Shown here piece after piece: positions 1-6,250 of a stretch of 9,879 nt of DNA. Position numbers and translations under genes: made by a program. The stretch's first letter is position 1, and each line of letters starts with the position of its first letter. Below the pieces are notes generated by a model that searched no databases, was not told the DNA's origin, and saw only the letters and a list, made by a program, of their open reading frames with translations. The DNA is from Candidatus Atribacteria bacterium 1244-E10-H5-B2 (GTDB taxonomy: Bacteria > Atribacterota > JS1 > SB-45 > 34-128): NCBI GenBank assembly GCA_003575245.1, contig NMQN01000850.1, positions 1-9,879 on the forward strand. The letters are read 5' to 3'.

Positions 1-69
1 GCCACCGGCTAACAACAGAGCCATGACACTAATTAATAGGCTAATTAGTTTTGCCTTATTAATCTTCAT
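1..69 (-). CDS. N-terminus of an exported protein, truncated by the window edge
   Basis: The ATG is at 67-69 on the minus strand. The 23 visible codons read MKINKAKLISLLISVMALLL followed by AGG, then leave the window. A basic start (K2, K5, K7) followed by an unbroken hydrophobic stretch is a Sec signal peptide or signal anchor. A strong ribosome-binding site (GGAGGTG, 76-82) lies 6 nt upstream, which makes this a real start. The gene is co-directional with the TRAP operon and begins 182 nt after dctM, so it may be the operon's last gene or the first gene of another unit. No clear terminator separates them. The family cannot be named from this fragment; another binding protein would fit the context but is only a guess. 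Confidence 0.7.
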   Translation of the reverse strand, partial: MKINKAKLISLLISVMALLLAGG

Positions 70-75
70 TTTTAG

Positions 76-82
76 CACCTCC
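76..82 (-). promoter_or_regulatory. Ribosome-binding site of the edge-truncated exported protein
   Basis: GGAGGTG on the minus strand, 6 nt before the ATG at 67-69, is close to a perfect anti-Shine-Dalgarno match. It is the main support for calling the short truncated reading frame a gene. Confidence 0.75.
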
Positions 83-250
83 ACGATTTTTATTAATTTT
101 TTAGAACAATCAAAACCGCTTCGCTCCGCTCAAATCATACAACATCTTTTACTATGTTTGAATAAAGGCTTCACCGACCTAAAATTTTATTTAATTTTTA
201 GACCTTATTCTTCTTTCTCGATCCTATTTATACCCCCTCCTAAAACAATC
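83..250. other. Non-coding gap between dctM and the next gene
   Basis: This is 168 nt of AT-rich DNA with no supported gene on either strand. It contains a small tandem repeat of a pentamer (three units of CGCTY at 117-131, plus strand) and an AT-only imperfect palindrome (179-201, CTAAAA...TTTTAG). That palindrome lacks the GC stem and U-tract of a convincing terminator, so read-through from dctM into the gene at 1-69 cannot be excluded. Confidence 0.5.
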
Positions 251-1606
251 CTAGAATTTGTGGATCATTTGTGCTGGTAGCCAGGTAATTATCTGAGGGA
301 ATAGGGTAAAGAGTACCAAACAGACCATTATAATAATGATAAAGGGGATCACCCCCCTTATTATATCCTTCATAGTAACTCCTAACTCTGGCGGAGCAAT
401 ACCCCGACAAACAAAAATAGACATCGCCATAGGAGGGGTTTGAAAGGCCATTTGCAGATTAATGCAAATCATCATACCAGCCCACAAGGGATCAAATCCT
501 AACTCTTTCAAAATAGGTGAGAATATAGGGACAATAATAAAGACAATGCCAATCCACTCAATGAACATCCCTAAAAAGAAGACAATCAACATAACTACAA
601 GAAAAGAGGCCCATCTTCCACCTGGGACAGATACAATAGCATTGGCTACTACTTCACCACAGCCAGCACTCATAAACACCCCGACGAAGGCGTAACATAG
701 TGCTGCTATAAGGACCACGAAAGCACTCACCCTAAGTGTTTGTATGGCAGCATGTTGGACTAAGTCCCAACTAAACCTACGGTAGGCGATAGCCAGGAGG
801 ACGACAGCAAGGCTCCCCACAGCTGCCGCTTCAGTTGGAGGGGCTATACCGGTAAAAATGGTCCCCAAGACTGCCAAAATAAGTAATACTGGTGGAACCA
901 GTGATTTCAATAACTTTGTCATTTTTTTCTTAGAGGATATTTTTATCCTTTCTTCAACTGGTATAGGTGGTCCCAATTCTGGGTGCAAATAACACCGGAT
1001 TATTATATAGGTGATATATGAACCTGCGAGGATAAGTCCAGGAAAAATGGCTGCCATGAACATCTTCCCCACGGAAAGTCCCGCTTGCGGTCCATAGACA
1101 ACTAACATAATACTAGGGGGGATAAGTATTCCGAGGGTGCCACCAGCAACACACGTACCCGCGGCTATAGATTTGTCATAACCCCTATTCACCATTGGTG
1201 CCAGTGCAATAAGGGTTAATATCGTAACAGAGGCAGTGATTACCCCTAAACACGCGGCGATGATAGTACCGAATATTAAGGTAACTACTGCTAACCCACC
1301 CCTGAATCCGCTCAAACTTTCGTATAACGCATTGTAGAGATCTTCAGCTATCCCTGAATGTTGGAGCACAACCCCCATAAAGGTGAAAAGTGGGACAGCA
1401 AGGTAGGGATAGTTTAATGATAAGGCAAAAAGGCGGGTATATAATATGTGGAATGTTACATCCCCTCCAAAAAGGAGGCAACCGAATATTAATCCTATAC
1501 TACCTATCACGAAGGCAATGGGGAAACCGGTCAGGACAAAACCTAGCACCCCTCCGAACATTAAAACGGTAACTATTTCGGGAGTTAATTCAAGCAAGTG
1601 GTTCAC
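251..1606 (-). CDS. dctM: TRAP transporter large permease subunit (DctM family)
   Basis: This is the large membrane subunit of a tripartite ATP-independent periplasmic transporter, which moves a carboxylate-type solute inward using an ion (usually Na+) gradient. The 451-residue frame is hydrophobic nearly throughout, with room for about 12 or more membrane segments as in the DctM family. It carries family-typical stretches such as GFPIAFVIGSIGLIFG near residue 28, the acidic-free loop GTLGILIPPSIMLVVYG in the middle, and FFLGMFIEWIGIVFIIVPIF in the second half. Its 5' end overlaps the 3' end of dctQ by 17 nt, so the two are translationally coupled. The start is uncertain. The GTG at 1604-1606 has no properly spaced Shine-Dalgarno, whereas TTG at 1595-1597 (codon 4) has AAGGGG 8 nt upstream and is the likelier start, giving 448 residues. 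Family assignment is firm; the substrate is not readable from this subunit. Confidence 0.95.
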   Translation of the reverse strand: MNHLLELTPEIVTVLMFGGVLGFVLTGFPIAFVIGSIGLIFGCLLFGGDVTFHILYTRLFALSLNYPYLAVPLFTFMGVVLQHSGIAEDLYNALYESLSGFRGGLAVVTLIFGTIIAACLGVITASVTILTLIALAPMVNRGYDKSIAAGTCVAGGTLGILIPPSIMLVVYGPQAGLSVGKMFMAAIFPGLILAGSYITYIIIRCYLHPELGPPIPVEERIKISSKKKMTKLLKSLVPPVLLILAVLGTIFTGIAPPTEAAAVGSLAVVLLAIAYRRFSWDLVQHAAIQTLRVSAFVVLIAALCYAFVGVFMSAGCGEVVANAIVSVPGGRWASFLVVMLIVFFLGMFIEWIGIVFIIVPIFSPILKELGFDPLWAGMMICINLQMAFQTPPMAMSIFVCRGIAPPELGVTMKDIIRGVIPFIIIIMVCLVLFTLFPQIITWLPAQMIHKF

Positions 1607-2108
1607 CCCTTATAACAAAATATAGGTCCCGGATAAATTTAGCTATACCTTGGAGGGTTAAGAAGAATATCCCTAGGGCAAAAACAGTTCTATATGGTGC
1701 GGCAGGTGGATACCAAAAAGTAGAGATCATCGTCTCATTAATTCTCCAGGCCCTCACTGCCCAAGATGTAGAAGTTATCATTAACGCCCCCATTAATGGA
1801 AAAAAAAGGAATAAGGCACAGATAACATCTAATAAAGCTTTTTTCCTCGGGGAAAAATTACGGTAAAAGAGGTCTACCCTAATATGGGAACCGTGTAGAT
1901 GATCATATGACCATCCAAGTACATAAAGGGTCCCACCAGCCATGATCATGGTATCGTATGCCCAGAGGGTAGGCGCATTAAAGAAGTGCCTCATTATAGT
2001 ATCATATGCGCCTACCAGTACAAGGAGCCAAGCACACCATTTTGCCCAAGAACCAGCGTATTCGCTTATAGAATCAATACCCCCAAGTATCTTTTTCAAT
2101 ATTGTCAT
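1590..2108 (-). CDS. dctQ: TRAP transporter small permease subunit (DctQ family)
   Basis: This is the small four-helix membrane subunit that pairs with DctM. The 172-residue length is normal for the family. Visible family marks are RHFFNAPTLWAYD at residues 40-52 (the R-x-x-F-N-x-P-x-x-W pattern after helix 1), GSHIRVDLFY at 73-82 (the G-x-H-x-R-V-D motif between helices 2 and 3), and NETM...WYPPAAPYR at 124-140 before helix 4. The ATG at 2106-2108 is preceded by AAGGAG about 9 nt upstream. The gene starts 52 nt after dctP and its end overlaps dctM by 17 nt, the classical dctP-dctQ-dctM order. The acidic residue usually seen after the W is Asp52 here. Confidence in the family is high. Confidence 0.94.
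   Translation of the reverse strand: MTILKKILGGIDSISEYAGSWAKWCAWLLVLVGAYDTIMRHFFNAPTLWAYDTMIMAGGTLYVLGWSYDHLHGSHIRVDLFYRNFSPRKKALLDVICALFLFFPLMGALMITSTSWAVRAWRINETMISTFWYPPAAPYRTVFALGIFFLTLQGIAKFIRDLYFVIRGEPLA
1606..1611 (-). promoter_or_regulatory. Shine-Dalgarno site favouring a TTG start for dctM
   Basis: AAGGGG on the minus strand touches the upstream GTG candidate (1604-1606) but lies an ideal 8 nt before TTG at 1595-1597. It therefore argues for initiation at TTG, three codons into the longest frame. It lies inside the dctQ coding region, as expected for coupled translation. Confidence 0.55.
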
Positions 2109-2160
2109 ACCTCTTAGCTCCTTGTTACCTACCCTTTATCCAAATTAGTTAGTAACCTTA

Positions 2161-3201
2161 TCACTGGACAGATGAATAAGCCTCCCAATAGTTGTTCATG
2201 GATTCTAAAATCGCATTATATATAGGACTTTCTTTAGCAGCTTTTTCCGTGTAATACTTTTGTGCCTCCTCCAAGAGGGCATCTTCTACTTCTTTGGGGA
2301 GCCGGTATACTTTGCATCCATAACCTTCAAATTTTTCTGCCGCTTCGATGGAATTATATACCAGGTATTCATGCTGTGCCTGTGTCCATTTATCTATTTC
2401 ATCTTGTACTAATTGCTTAAGATCATCAGGGAGTTCCTCCCAGGCTTGTTTGTTGACAAAGAAACACTGAGGATCACTGGGTGCCCGGCTAGGAGACAGG
2501 ATGACATATTTGGCAATTTCGTAGAAATGCATATCCCAATTTGATGCCAAAGTAGAGTATTCAAAAGCATCAATTGTCCCCCTCTCCATTGCCTCATAAA
2601 GCTCACCACCAGGTAGAAATACGACAGCAGCACCCATATTGGCCAAAATCTCTCCGCCATCACCAGAACAACGCATTTTTAGACCTTTAAGATCATCCAC
2701 AGTTTTTATAGCTACTTTGGAGTGGAGGAATACTTCCCCAGGGAGTGGAGATAGTGCACCTGGAAACGTTATTACATTATACCCTTCCATCATCTTATTC
2801 ATTAGCTCTGCCCCGCCGCCATAGTTAAACCAGGTACGTAAGGCTTCTCCAGGTAGACCGCCTGGTCTGGAACTGATAAGACCAGCAGCCTTCCACTTAT
2901 CCAAATTATACATAGGGCAGGTATAACACATTTGTAGAACGCCCTCATCTACAGCATCAATCTCTTTAGTTGCCGGGACGACAGAACCACCAACAAATGC
3001 TTTAACTACTAACCGACCGCCACTGGCTTTTGTGATGGCTTCGCAGAGTTTGTCATGGAAGATCTGTGACGGATCGGTAGCTGGGCCATGGCCTGAGGAC
3101 TTCCATACAATCGTATCAGATGCCAGTGCAGAAGTAGCTCCAACCATTAGTAATGCTGCTATTGCAATGATTGAAATTAACAATACAATACTCTTTTTCA
3201 T
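2161..3201 (-). CDS. dctP: TRAP transporter periplasmic substrate-binding protein (DctP family, TakP-like)
   Basis: This is the soluble binding protein that captures the substrate outside the membrane and delivers it to DctQM. Residues 1-27 form a signal peptide (MKKS, a hydrophobic core, then ALA before SD), with predicted cleavage after Ala27. The mature part shows the DctP fold marks: SGGRL at 60-64, YGGG at 127-130, DDLKGLKMR at 169-177 containing the conserved substrate-carboxylate arginine (Arg177), GGE at 182-184, LPGGELYEA at 196-204 and GTIDAFEY at 208-215. YGGG, MR-x-x-G-x-GGE and LPGGE are typical of the TakP-like branch described for 2-oxo acids, rather than the C4-dicarboxylate branch. 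That specificity is an inference. AGGAG lies 6 nt before the ATG. It is the first gene of the TRAP operon, and its leader contains a perfect palindrome (3219-3238). Confidence 0.94.
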   Translation of the reverse strand: MKKSIVLLISIIAIAALLMVGATSALASDTIVWKSSGHGPATDPSQIFHDKLCEAITKASGGRLVVKAFVGGSVVPATKEIDAVDEGVLQMCYTCPMYNLDKWKAAGLISSRPGGLPGEALRTWFNYGGGAELMNKMMEGYNVITFPGALSPLPGEVFLHSKVAIKTVDDLKGLKMRCSGDGGEILANMGAAVVFLPGGELYEAMERGTIDAFEYSTLASNWDMHFYEIAKYVILSPSRAPSDPQCFFVNKQAWEELPDDLKQLVQDEIDKWTQAQHEYLVYNSIEAAEKFEGYGCKVYRLPKEVEDALLEEAQKYYTEKAAKESPIYNAILESMNNYWEAYSSVQ

Positions 3202-3218
3202 TTTCTTCTCCTTATAAA

Positions 3219-3238
3219 TTTTTAGATACTTCTAAAAA
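3219..3238. promoter_or_regulatory. Perfect palindrome in the dctP leader, possible operator
   Basis: TTTTTAGA, a 4-nt spacer TACT, then TCTAAAAA form two perfect 8-bp arms 18 nt upstream of the dctP ATG, just before the ribosome-binding site. The symmetry and position suit an operator for a dimeric HTH regulator, or a weak RNA hairpin in the leader. The AT-rich stem makes terminator function doubtful. No equivalent palindrome was seen before the ABC operon. The binding partner is unknown. Confidence 0.35.
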
Positions 3239-3257
3239 AATTCTCACTCTCCCATTC

Positions 3258-3269
3258 TTAAACTATATA
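3258..3269 (-). repeat. Conserved 12-bp block downstream of both XRE copies (copy A)
   Basis: The plus-strand string TTAAACTATATA here recurs exactly at 9633-9644, in both cases just after the XRE regulator and before the transporter operon. It shows that the duplication giving the two regulators extends past the coding region into the leader. The minus-strand reading TATATAGTTTAA is AT-rich enough to include a -10 element, but no matching -35 was found. Confidence 0.5.
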
Positions 3270-3326
3270 ATCGCCTCCTCTTTTTTGCCGCTTCTCGCAA
3301 GCGTGGAACAATCTTTACATTTATAT

Positions 3327-3632
3327 TTAGGCATTATCTTGCTTCTCCTCCATCTTCTTCTCTAGCTCTTTCCTCCTGGCCTCATAGAATTGATGCAGTT
3401 CCTTATTTAAAGTTTCCGGACTGATGCCCAGAATTTTACTAATCTTTTTAGTCTGGCTTTTGGAAGGGACAAGTCCCCCGGTCTCAAACTGAGAAATATA
3501 CACCTGGGATACCCCTACCAGAAGAGCCAGATCTACCTGGGTCAGCCTCTTTCCCTCTCTCCCCCGATATTTTGTTAAAACAATTTATAATCTGTTTTGA
3601 TTGACTTCCTGGTAAATAACTTCTGCTTTCAT
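3327..3632 (-). pseudogene. XRE-family HTH regulator copy A, interrupted by an in-frame TAA
   Basis: Reading from ATG 3630-3632 gives MKAEVIYQEVNQNRL, then TAA (3585-3587), then 85 uninterrupted codons in the same frame to a stop at 3327-3329. The second part is a clear small XRE DNA-binding domain: KRLTQVDLALL, the recognition-helix region SQVYISQFETGG, and ILGISPETLN. A charged helical tail (KELHQFYEARRKELEKK) follows. It matches the copy at 9661-9879 at 56 of 70 residues. No ATG, GTG or TTG opens the post-stop part before the HTH, so either the TAA is a nonsense mutation or an unusual start is used. Whether residues before the TAA belonged to the protein is inferred only from the shared frame. 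It stands between the ABC operon terminator and the TRAP operon, so if functional it would be the natural regulator of dctPQM. Confidence 0.6.
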
Positions 3633-3696
3633 CTCTTCTACCACGACCGCCCACCAGGAGCTTTTTTTGCTAAGAAGTTTAATTGAAAACCTCCAC

Positions 3697-3775
3697 ATAC
3701 ATAACAAGACTCTATCGGACATTCTACAAGAAATAATTTCGCACATATCTTATCCGATAAAGCTTTGTTATGTAT
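3697..3775. repeat. Long imperfect inverted repeat, attC-like or MITE-like
   Basis: The left arm is ATACATAACAA (3697-3707), 5 unpaired nt, then TATCGGA (3713-3719). The right arm is TCCGATA (3753-3759), 5 unpaired nt, then TTGTTATGTAT (3765-3775). That gives 11 bp plus 7 bp of perfect pairing around a symmetric 5x5 mismatch, closing a 33-nt loop that itself contains GAAATAATTTC. The layout of outer box with CATAAC/GTTATG, unpaired spacer, inner box and variable loop resembles an integron attC site. It could also be a 79-bp miniature element or a degraded insertion end. No target-site duplication or integrase was seen in the window. Confidence 0.6.
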
Positions 3776-3778
3776 AGC

Positions 3779-3815
3779 AAAAAAAACATTATATTTTTAA
3801 CCAGGCTAAAATTAT
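3779..3815 (-). terminator. Intrinsic terminator after livF
   Basis: Twelve nt beyond the livF stop, the minus strand reads TTTTAGC CTG GTTAAAA, a 7-bp stem with one G-U pair. A further 3 bp pair after a single A/A mismatch (arms 3805-3815 and 3791-3801). Four nt later comes a run of eight T (3779-3786). The stem is AT-rich and weak, but the U-tract and the position at the end of the operon support it. Confidence 0.5.
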
Positions 3816-3827
3816 TCGTCATATTTA

Positions 3828-4532
3828 TTAAATACCTAAAAACGCAGTTCTTACTAAATCAGAATTGAGAAGTTCTTGTCCAGTTCCTTCGACTGCTATT
3901 GAACCTGTTTGGATTACATACCCATAATCAACTAATTTTAGCACTTCATGTATTTTTTGTTCCACAATTAAAACCGAAAGGCCTCCTTCTCGTAAATCTT
4001 TTGCAGTTTTAAATAACATATTGGCGTATTCTGGCATTAGGCCAAGAGAAGGTTCATCTAAAAGTAGGAGTTTCGGTTTGGACATCAAAGCTCGAGAAAT
4101 AGCTAATATTTGTTGCTCACCTCCAGATAATGTTTCTGCTTTCTGCTTTAACCTACTCTTAAGCAAAGGAAACTTTTTATAAATATTCACAAGCTGCTCC
4201 ATTTTTTCTTGATATTTTTTACCATAAGCTCCTAATAATAGATTCTCTTCAACCGACAACTTCCCAAATAGTCCTCTCCCCTCCGGAACCAGAGAAATGC
4301 CCAATTTTGAACGTTCATATGCTGGAAGGTTATCAATTCTTTTTCCCATAAAATTAATCTCGCCTTTGTCAGCCCGTAATAGCCCTACTATTGTACGAAG
4401 AAAAGTACTCTTCCCTGCTCCATTGGCTCCAACCATGGCAATGATTTGATTATCTTCAATTTTTATGGACACATCTCTTATAACATTAAAGGCTCCATAT
4501 GAAACTTGTAGTGATTTAACTGATAATAGCAT
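3828..4532 (-). CDS. livF: Branched-chain-amino-acid-type ABC transporter ATPase LivF
   Basis: This cytoplasmic ATPase is one of the two nucleotide-binding subunits of the HAAT importer. The 234-residue length is typical of LivF. Visible motifs are Walker A GANGAGKST at 35-43, the LivF-type VPEGRGLFGKLSVEENL stretch around 82-98, a complete ABC signature LSGGEQQ at 135-141, and Walker B LLLLDEP at 155-161. The switch position, normally His, reads VEQK (Gln192), as is usual in LivF proteins. The ATG overlaps the 3' end of livG by 17 nt, with a G-rich ribosome-binding site (GGGGG) about 6 nt upstream. It is the last gene of the ABC operon and is followed by a weak terminator. The assignment is firm; the amino acid carried is not evident from this subunit. 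Confidence 0.95.
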   Translation of the reverse strand: MLLSVKSLQVSYGAFNVIRDVSIKIEDNQIIAMVGANGAGKSTFLRTIVGLLRADKGEINFMGKRIDNLPAYERSKLGISLVPEGRGLFGKLSVEENLLLGAYGKKYQEKMEQLVNIYKKFPLLKSRLKQKAETLSGGEQQILAISRALMSKPKLLLLDEPSLGLMPEYANMLFKTAKDLREGGLSVLIVEQKIHEVLKLVDYGYVIQTGSIAVEGTGQELLNSDLVRTAFLGI

Positions 4533-5268
4533 AGTCTACCCCCATATATGCTTTTGTTACCTTTGAATTTTTTACAACTTCTTTAGGAGTACCAGAAGCA
4601 ATCTTCTCTCCCGAATCTAAGACAATGATATAATCTGCTATGGGCATCAGAGCCTCCATAACATGCTCGATTATAAAAATTGTAATTCCTTTTTGATTTA
4701 TATCTTTAATTAAATTTACCTCTTCTTTTAATTCAAGAGGGGTAAGACCACTCATTGGTTCATCAAGTAACAACAATTCTGGTTCAGTGGCTAATGCTCG
4801 CGCAATCTCCAGCTTCTTTTTATCAGCAACTGTAAAATTGCTACTAATAATATTTCTCTTATCTTTAAGGCCCACTGTTTCTAGATACTTTACCGCCTTC
4901 TTTTTTGCATCATTTATTAGTGAAGTTCTGACAAGTGCTCCGATCATAACATTTCCTAAAGCAGTCATTGAATCTAAGCATATAGAATTTTGAAAGGTTC
5001 TTACCATTCCCTGTTTACAAATACTATTAGGTTTCAGTCCGGTAATATTATTACCTTTGAATATAACATGTCCCTCATCAGGCAATCTTGAATATCCTTC
5101 TATAGCAGTTCCAGTTATCAAATTAAAGAGAGTTGTCTTCCCAGCGCCATTAGGACCAATTAATCCTGTTATTTGACCTTTTGATATATTGAAACTAATA
5201 TCTTTATTTGCAGTTAATCCACCGAATCTTTTAGTAACATTATGAACTTCTAATAGAGCATTATTCAT
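4516..5268 (-). CDS. livG: Branched-chain-amino-acid-type ABC transporter ATPase LivG
   Basis: This is the second ATPase of the importer, 250 residues, normal for LivG. It has Walker A GPNGAGKTT at 38-46, the family stretch MVRTFQNSICLDSMTALGNVMIGA (split around residue 88-111), Walker B LLLLDEPMSGL at 165-175 and an H-loop His202 (IIEHVM). The ABC signature is degenerate: residues 145-149 read FTVAD where LSGGQ or L(S/P)YGQ is usual, before a normal KKKLEIARALA. From memory, some LivG relatives carry similar L-T-x-A-D forms, so this is probably a subfamily trait rather than damage. The start ATG overlaps the livM stop, and AAGG lies upstream of it. The C-terminus (KAYMGVDYAIIS) resembles the usual LivG tail. 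Confidence 0.94.
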   Translation of the reverse strand: MNNALLEVHNVTKRFGGLTANKDISFNISKGQITGLIGPNGAGKTTLFNLITGTAIEGYSRLPDEGHVIFKGNNITGLKPNSICKQGMVRTFQNSICLDSMTALGNVMIGALVRTSLINDAKKKAVKYLETVGLKDKRNIISSNFTVADKKKLEIARALATEPELLLLDEPMSGLTPLELKEEVNLIKDINQKGITIFIIEHVMEALMPIADYIIVLDSGEKIASGTPKEVVKNSKVTKAYMGVDYAIIS

Positions 5269-6250
5269 TATTTCTACCTTCTTTATTTATAAAGCTTTTG
5301 ATTAGTTGTGCAACTCCCTGAGGTTGGAATAGAATAATTATCAAGACTACGATTCCTAACACAATTGAATCAATTCCACGTCCTTCTCCTCCAATGAAAC
5401 TTCGGATATACTCTGAAAGAGGTATAAATATCATTGCACCAATTATTGGTCCAATTAGAGTGTTGCAACCACCAAGAATAGCAATAAGAGCCATTTGAAC
5501 AGATATCTCCATACCAAAAACCATGTTAGGATCAATGTAAAGCTGATATTGAGCATAAAATGATCCTACAATTGCAACAATAAAAGCACTGATATAAAAA
5601 GCAAAATGCTTATATTTAGTTGTGTTGACCCCTAGTGCTTCTGCAACATTTTCATCTTCTCGAATTGCCTGTAAATAGTAACCCATCTTAGAATTGACAA
5701 TAGCATTCGTAATTAAAAGTGTTAAAAGTAAAAAAGTAAAAAATATGTAAAAGAAAGGAAGTTTGGATTCAAATTGGATTATTGAAAATGAGCTGGCCTT
5801 TAAGGGTATCAGGATACCTCTAGCCCCTCCTATATAATCGAAATTCTCTGCAAGTATTCTGGAAATTTCTCCTAACGCCAATGTTCCAATAGCAAAATAA
5901 TGTCCCCGAAGGGTAAATCCAAAAACAGGAAATGAAATAAGGGAAGCGACAGTTACAGCTATAGCTGCACCTATAATAATTCCTAACCAGGGATTAACTC
6001 CAAAATTCCGAAATAGAATAGCCGAAGTATAAGCACCAATTCCAAAAAATGTTGCATGACCAAAAGATACATAACCCAAATAACCACCCATTAAATTCCA
6101 AGCTAATCCTAATGTTGCATACAAGACTACCATTATTAATACATGATGGAAAAAAATATTTCTAATAAATAAAGGAATAAGAAAGACTAATATAACAATT
6201 AGCACTTGATATATTTTATTTTTTTGATTATTTTTGGTCACCATTACCAT
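5261..6250 (-). CDS. livM: Branched-chain-amino-acid-type ABC transporter permease LivM
   Basis: This inner-membrane permease pairs with LivH. It has 329 residues and several hydrophobic helices beginning near residue 13. Family marks are GYLGYVSFGHATFFGIGAYT at 56-75, the cytoplasmic ATPase-contacting segment AIREDENVAEALGVNTTKYK at 195-214, and GGCNTLIGPIIGA at 260-272. ATG at 6248-6250 overlaps the end of livH by 7 nt. A second ATG two codons later (6242-6244) forms a TAATG stop-start junction and is an equally good start. A GAGGG site lies about 9 nt before the first ATG. The livG start in turn overlaps its stop, so the whole permease-ATPase block is translationally coupled. Confidence is high. 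Confidence 0.95.
   Translation of the reverse strand: MVMVTKNNQKNKIYQVLIVILVFLIPLFIRNIFFHHVLIMVVLYATLGLAWNLMGGYLGYVSFGHATFFGIGAYTSAILFRNFGVNPWLGIIIGAAIAVTVASLISFPVFGFTLRGHYFAIGTLALGEISRILAENFDYIGGARGILIPLKASSFSIIQFESKLPFFYIFFTFLLLTLLITNAIVNSKMGYYLQAIREDENVAEALGVNTTKYKHFAFYISAFIVAIVGSFYAQYQLYIDPNMVFGMEISVQMALIAILGGCNTLIGPIIGAMIFIPLSEYIRSFIGGEGRGIDSIVLGIVVLIIILFQPQGVAQLIKSFINKEGRNNE

Noticed and set aside
117..131. Three tandem CGCTY pentamers as a possible CRISPR or iteron-like array
   Set aside because: Fifteen bases in total with no spacers and no associated genes; only a minor low-complexity repeat.
23..280. Plus-strand 85-codon frame
   Set aside because: It lies antisense to the well-supported exported-protein start and the 3' end of dctM, has no ribosome-binding site and resembles no family.
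462..695. Plus-strand frame of 77 codons
   Set aside because: Shadow of dctM on the opposite strand; low-complexity composition and no initiation signal.
2409..2663. Second minus-strand frame of 84 codons inside dctP
   Set aside because: It lies entirely inside the strong dctP gene in another frame and shows no family pattern.
3289..3303. Small hairpin CGCTT-CTCGC-AAGCG
   Set aside because: The stem is only 5 bp and on the minus strand is followed by A-rich rather than T-rich sequence, so it is not a terminator.
3638..3796. Minus-strand open frame with a C-x4-C-x2-C pattern upstream of XRE copy A
   Set aside because: It has no standard start codon and no ribosome-binding site, and it runs straight through the long inverted repeat. 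The cysteines are therefore more likely chance in a non-coding element.
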